From CAYTBN01 sp964542165 (lineage in GTDB: Bacteria; Myxococcota_A; UBA796; UBA9615; CAYRNR01): a stretch of 64,000 nucleotides of DNA. The translations under genes and the position numbers were made by a program. Location of the stretch: the NCBI GenBank assembly GCA_964542165.1, contig CAZITQ010000001.1, positions 99,430 through 163,429 on the forward strand. Reading direction: 5' to 3'. Positions 61,664 through 64,000 of the stretch are shown one piece after another; the first letter of the stretch is position 1; the number at the start of each line of letters is the position of its first letter. Below the pieces are notes generated by a model that worked only from the letters and a program-made list of their open reading frames with translations, was not told the DNA's origin and did no database searches.

Positions 61664-62815
61664 ATGGTCCCGCGCCTCGTCCCACTGCTCCTCGCGCCTC
61701 TGATGCTGGGGGCTTGCGCCTCACCCAGCCGCTACGTGGTCCAGCCCGACGCCCTGGTCGACGCGTACGAGGCCCGGCGCTCCGAGGGCGCCCTGGCCAC
61801 CATCGAAGCGCCCTACGCCGTGGACGAGGAGCTCGAGGCGTTCGCCCGGGAGGTGACGCGCAACAAGCGGGGGGAGCGGCGGATCGCCATCGCCCTCGGT
61901 GCCGCCATCGTCAGCCAGGTCGGGGGCGAGGGGCTGAGCTACGAGTCCTTCGAGAACTTCACTGCGATCCAGGCCTTCGAGGTGGGTCACGGCAACTGCC
62001 TGTCGTTCACCAACCTCTTCGTGGCGCTGTCCCGGGCCGCGGGGCTGCCGGCCGTGTACGTATTGGTGGACCACATCGACGACTTCGCCGGCGACGGGGA
62101 GCGGGTGGTGTGTATGCGCCACATGTGCGCGGGGTTCTACCGGGAGGGCAACCTCCACCTGGTGGACTTCGGCAACATCGACCCCGCCACCTACTGGGAC
62201 GTGCGCGCCATCGACGACCGGGAGGCCGTGGCGTTCTTCTACGCGAACCTGGGATTCGAGGCCCAGGACGCGGGCGACCTGGACGGGGCCGAAGCCCTGT
62301 ACCGCACGGCGCTCGACCTCCACCCGGGCTTCTCCCCGGGCTGGAACAACCTGGGCACCGCCCTGTGGCGAGCCGGAGAGCTGGACGCGGCCACCGAGGC
62401 CTTCGAGCAGGCGGTGCGGGCCGACGGGGAGAGCGTGCCGGCCCTGTCCAACCTGGTAGCGCTGGAGCGCAGTCGGTCGCACGAAGACGAGGCCGCGGAC
62501 GCGGAGAAGCGCATCGAGCGAATCCGATCCCGGTCGCCCTACCACCTGTACGTCCGGGCCCGGATGGCCCGGGACCAGGGGGACCCGACCGCGGCGATCA
62601 AGCTGCTGCGCCGCGCCATCTCCGGGAGCCGCTCGATCCCCCTGCTCCACCTGGAGCTGGCCGCGGCCTACCGGGACGCGGGCCAGCGGGACCGGGCCCT
62701 GGCCGCCTACCGGCGCGCCTTCCGCCTGGACCCCGGCAGCGCCGAGGCCCGGGAGGGGCTGGACGATCTCGAGGACTTGCAACTCCCGGGAGGCACCGCT
62801 CCCACCATCCGCTGA
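61664..62815 (+). CDS. lipoprotein with transglutaminase-like and TPR domains
   Basis: The 383-residue precursor has a lipobox MLGAC (Cys about 18). Residues about 95-160 contain GHGNCLSFTNLFVALSRAAGLPA, with a Cys in a transglutaminase/NlpC-like position, followed by a His and Asp downstream (NLHLVDFGN), consistent with a papain-like Cys-His-Asp fold. The C-terminal half (about 190-370) is five TPR motifs. It is likely an outer-membrane lipoprotein scaffold, possibly with peptidase or transglutaminase activity. Confidence 0.8.
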   Translation: MVPRLVPLLLAPLMLGACASPSRYVVQPDALVDAYEARRSEGALATIEAPYAVDEELEAFAREVTRNKRGERRIAIALGAAIVSQVGGEGLSYESFENFTAIQAFEVGHGNCLSFTNLFVALSRAAGLPAVYVLVDHIDDFAGDGERVVCMRHMCAGFYREGNLHLVDFGNIDPATYWDVRAIDDREAVAFFYANLGFEAQDAGDLDGAEALYRTALDLHPGFSPGWNNLGTALWRAGELDAATEAFEQAVRADGESVPALSNLVALERSRSHEDEAADAEKRIERIRSRSPYHLYVRARMARDQGDPTAAIKLLRRAISGSRSIPLLHLELAAAYRDAGQRDRALAAYRRAFRLDPGSAEAREGLDDLEDLQLPGGTAPTIR

Positions 62816-62821
62816 TCCAGC

Positions 62822-62862
62822 CACGGTCACGGTCACGGTCACGGTCACGGTCACGGTCACGG
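62822..62862. repeat. CACGGT hexanucleotide tandem repeat
   Basis: Six perfect CACGGT units (62822-62857) plus a degenerate seventh lie between two lipoprotein genes, about 50 bases before the next start codon. Confidence 0.85.
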
Positions 62863-62912
62863 ACTCGGTCCGATCCCTGGCCACCAACCGCCGTCTCTGG
62901 GAGGATCCCCCC

Positions 62913-63512
62913 ATGCCCAGCCTTCCACGAGCCCTCGCCCTCGCCTGCGCCCTGGCCTGCATCGCCGGCTGCGCCAGCCGCCCGAAATGCGACGACGGTG
63001 ACCACGCCACCGTGTCGTTCACCCTGGTGAACCGCGGCAGCCAGACCCTCTACCTGTCCGAGCTGCAGTTCGCCCGCAAGGACGGGGGCGAGTGGGTTCC
63101 CTTCGCCCTGGACCACCTCTGCCAGGTGCTCTGCTCCACCTGCACCAACCCCTGCGACGGGGGCTGCGACGACCACGTCTGGCAGTGGTGCGCCCCGCCG
63201 CTGGAGGCCCTCCCGCCCGGGGCGGCGTCGGACATCGACTGGGACGGCCGGATGTACCTGACGTCCGACAAGGAGGGAAAGTGCGGCTGCGACGGGTCCC
63301 GGGTGGACTGCCTGGAGGATCCCTGGGCGGTCACCGGCGAGTACCGGATCACCGTCTGTCACTCCCCCCAGTACCAGCACATGGACGACGAGTGCGGGGA
63401 GGGGCGCCTGGTGGGCAACCTGATCGATCCCACCTGCGAGGACGTGTTCTTCACCTTCGACGAGGAGTGGTGCGAGGAACCCTACGAGGAGATCCCGCTC
63501 GGCAGCCCCTGA
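62913..63512 (+). CDS. Cys-rich lipoprotein
   Basis: The 199-residue precursor has a lipobox CIAGC (Cys about 20). The mature part has many Cys, including HLCQVLCSTCTNPCDGGCDD and KCGCDGSRVDCL, arranged as probable disulfides or metal ligands, with a beta-sandwich-like N-terminal strand pattern (SFTLVNRGSQTLYLSEL). Function unknown; it resembles other Cys-rich myxobacterial lipoproteins only in general composition. Confidence 0.75.
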   Translation: MPSLPRALALACALACIAGCASRPKCDDGDHATVSFTLVNRGSQTLYLSELQFARKDGGEWVPFALDHLCQVLCSTCTNPCDGGCDDHVWQWCAPPLEALPPGAASDIDWDGRMYLTSDKEGKCGCDGSRVDCLEDPWAVTGEYRITVCHSPQYQHMDDECGEGRLVGNLIDPTCEDVFFTFDEEWCEEPYEEIPLGSP

Positions 63513-63519
63513 CGGGGGA

Positions 63520-63768
63520 TCAGTCCTCGAAGTCGGGGTGCAGCGGCGCGCTGCCGTCGTCGGAGCGGGGGCCGTAGTCCTCCTGCACGTCGTCGTCGCC
63601 GGTCACGTCGTCGTCGTCCGCGGCGCTGTCGTCGTCATCCCCCATCGTGGCGTCGTCGTCCCCCACGTCGGGGTGCTCCGGCGGCGGGCACCCGGCCACG
63701 GCCAGCACCAGCGGCATCCCCAGCCGAACCGTCCAGCGCACCAGCCGCGTCCTCTTCCGTGGTCTCAT
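63520..63768 (-). CDS. small D-rich lipoprotein
   Basis: ATG 63768, preceded by GGGAGG, gives 82 residues. After a lipobox VAGCPPP the product is almost entirely Asp-rich (GDDDATMGDDDDSA, ADDDDVTGDDDV) and ends DFED. It is the same low-complexity tail seen in the MopE-like and FG-GAP lipoproteins, here on a minimal lipoprotein. It converges on the Cys-rich lipoprotein gene, with 7 bases between stops. Confidence 0.75.
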   Translation of the reverse strand: MRPRKRTRLVRWTVRLGMPLVLAVAGCPPPEHPDVGDDDATMGDDDDSAADDDDVTGDDDVQEDYGPRSDDGSAPLHPDFED

Positions 63769-63857
63769 CCGAACCTCCCAGCCGTGCCCGGGGATCACTG
63801 TGGCGCAGGTCGATGAAACGGTCAACGGGCGAGAATTGCCCGACCAGGGGGGGCGGC

Positions 63858-64000
63858 CTAGTTCGCCGGTTCGCAGGCGTCGTGCTCGTTGTTGCCCCAG
63901 CATTCCAGCGTCCCGTCGGCCGCGAGGGCGCAGGCGTGGGACGAGGCGAGCGCGACCTCGACGAAGGCTCCCGACGGGGGGTCGTGCACGCCGTAGGCGT
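63858..64000 (-). CDS. C-terminal fragment of an RCC1-repeat protein
   Basis: The last 47 codons before a TAG stop at 63858 read YGVHDPPSG followed by a repeat with HACAL, DGTLECWGNNE, the signature of an RCC1-type beta-propeller repeat. The gene continues beyond the right edge of the window. Secreted RCC1 proteins with many HACAL repeats are common in Myxococcota. Confidence 0.7.
   Translation of the reverse strand, partial: AYGVHDPPSGAFVEVALASSHACALAADGTLECWGNNEHDACEPAN

Overview
The window is about 64 kb of very GC-rich chromosome (only the 13.02-13.14 kb intergenic stretch is clearly AT-rich), densely packed with genes of a large-genome Gram-negative bacterium. Many features point to an uncultured member of Myxococcota (former Deltaproteobacteria). 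These are numerous Sec lipoproteins, two proteins with MYXO-CTERM-like tails, Asp-rich GDDDDSA/GDDDDST linkers, MopE-type putative metal-binding repeats, an MJ0042 / PEGA / AgmX-type TonB fusion, a giant TPR plus alpha-2-macroglobulin protein, a TIR-STAND protein and a bacterial XPB helicase pair. No rRNA, tRNA, insertion sequence, CRISPR array or prophage was recognised. The species assignment is inference.

Layout. 1-12.99 kb, all minus strand: a TIR-STAND (NACHT-like) protein running off the left edge, a lipoprotein, a membrane-anchored unknown, a BNR/Asp-box secreted protein, then a probable redox-signalling operon (ArsR regulator, TmcC/DsrM-like membrane subunit, TmcB/DsrK-like Fe-S subunit, two response regulators, a soluble histidine kinase with two Cys-rich PAS domains, a third response regulator). 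12.99-13.28 kb is the AT-rich divergent control region facing an Rrf2/IscR-type Fe-S regulator, which is followed by a UbiA prenyltransferase. 14.8-18.6 kb: TonB-ExbB-ExbD-ExbD-PilZ-WecB operon. 18.8-22.6 kb: XPB helicase and its partner, behind a strong promoter and an inverted repeat. 22.8-26.8 kb: lipoprotein, MA-type metallopeptidase and a GspE/PilB ATPase. 26.8-33.9 kb, mostly plus strand: deoxynucleoside kinase, AgmX/PEGA protein, MopE-like lipoprotein, argS, a helical unknown and an FHA protein. 33.9-35.6 kb: two envelope proteins on the minus strand. 35.8-52.7 kb, plus strand: CAP-domain protein, lipoprotein, the 2580-residue alpha-2-macroglobulin-like protein, FG-GAP lipoprotein, SPFH/zinc-ribbon protein, OmpA-like protein, nucleoside phosphorylase and an ATP/ADP-translocase-type transporter. 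52.7-55.3 kb, minus strand: acyl-CoA dehydrogenase and murein endopeptidase. 55.4-63.5 kb, plus strand: CapA-like protein, a lipoprotein-PilT-PilT-Ap4A phosphorylase operon and small lipoproteins. The right edge holds a D-rich lipoprotein and the C-terminus of an RCC1-repeat protein, both on the minus strand.

Together the genes describe an organism that invests in its envelope (TonB and AgmX energy transducers, lipoproteins, OmpA, alpha-2-macroglobulin, murein hydrolase), in type IV pilus/secretion motors (one GspE/PilB, two PilT) and in signalling. The most unusual assemblies are the TmcBC/DsrMK-like complex co-transcribed with its own Cys-PAS kinase, three receivers and ArsR; the TIR-STAND protein; and a family of heptad-repeat inverted-repeat elements between plus-strand genes (29.6, 30.5, 49.3 and 50.5 kb).
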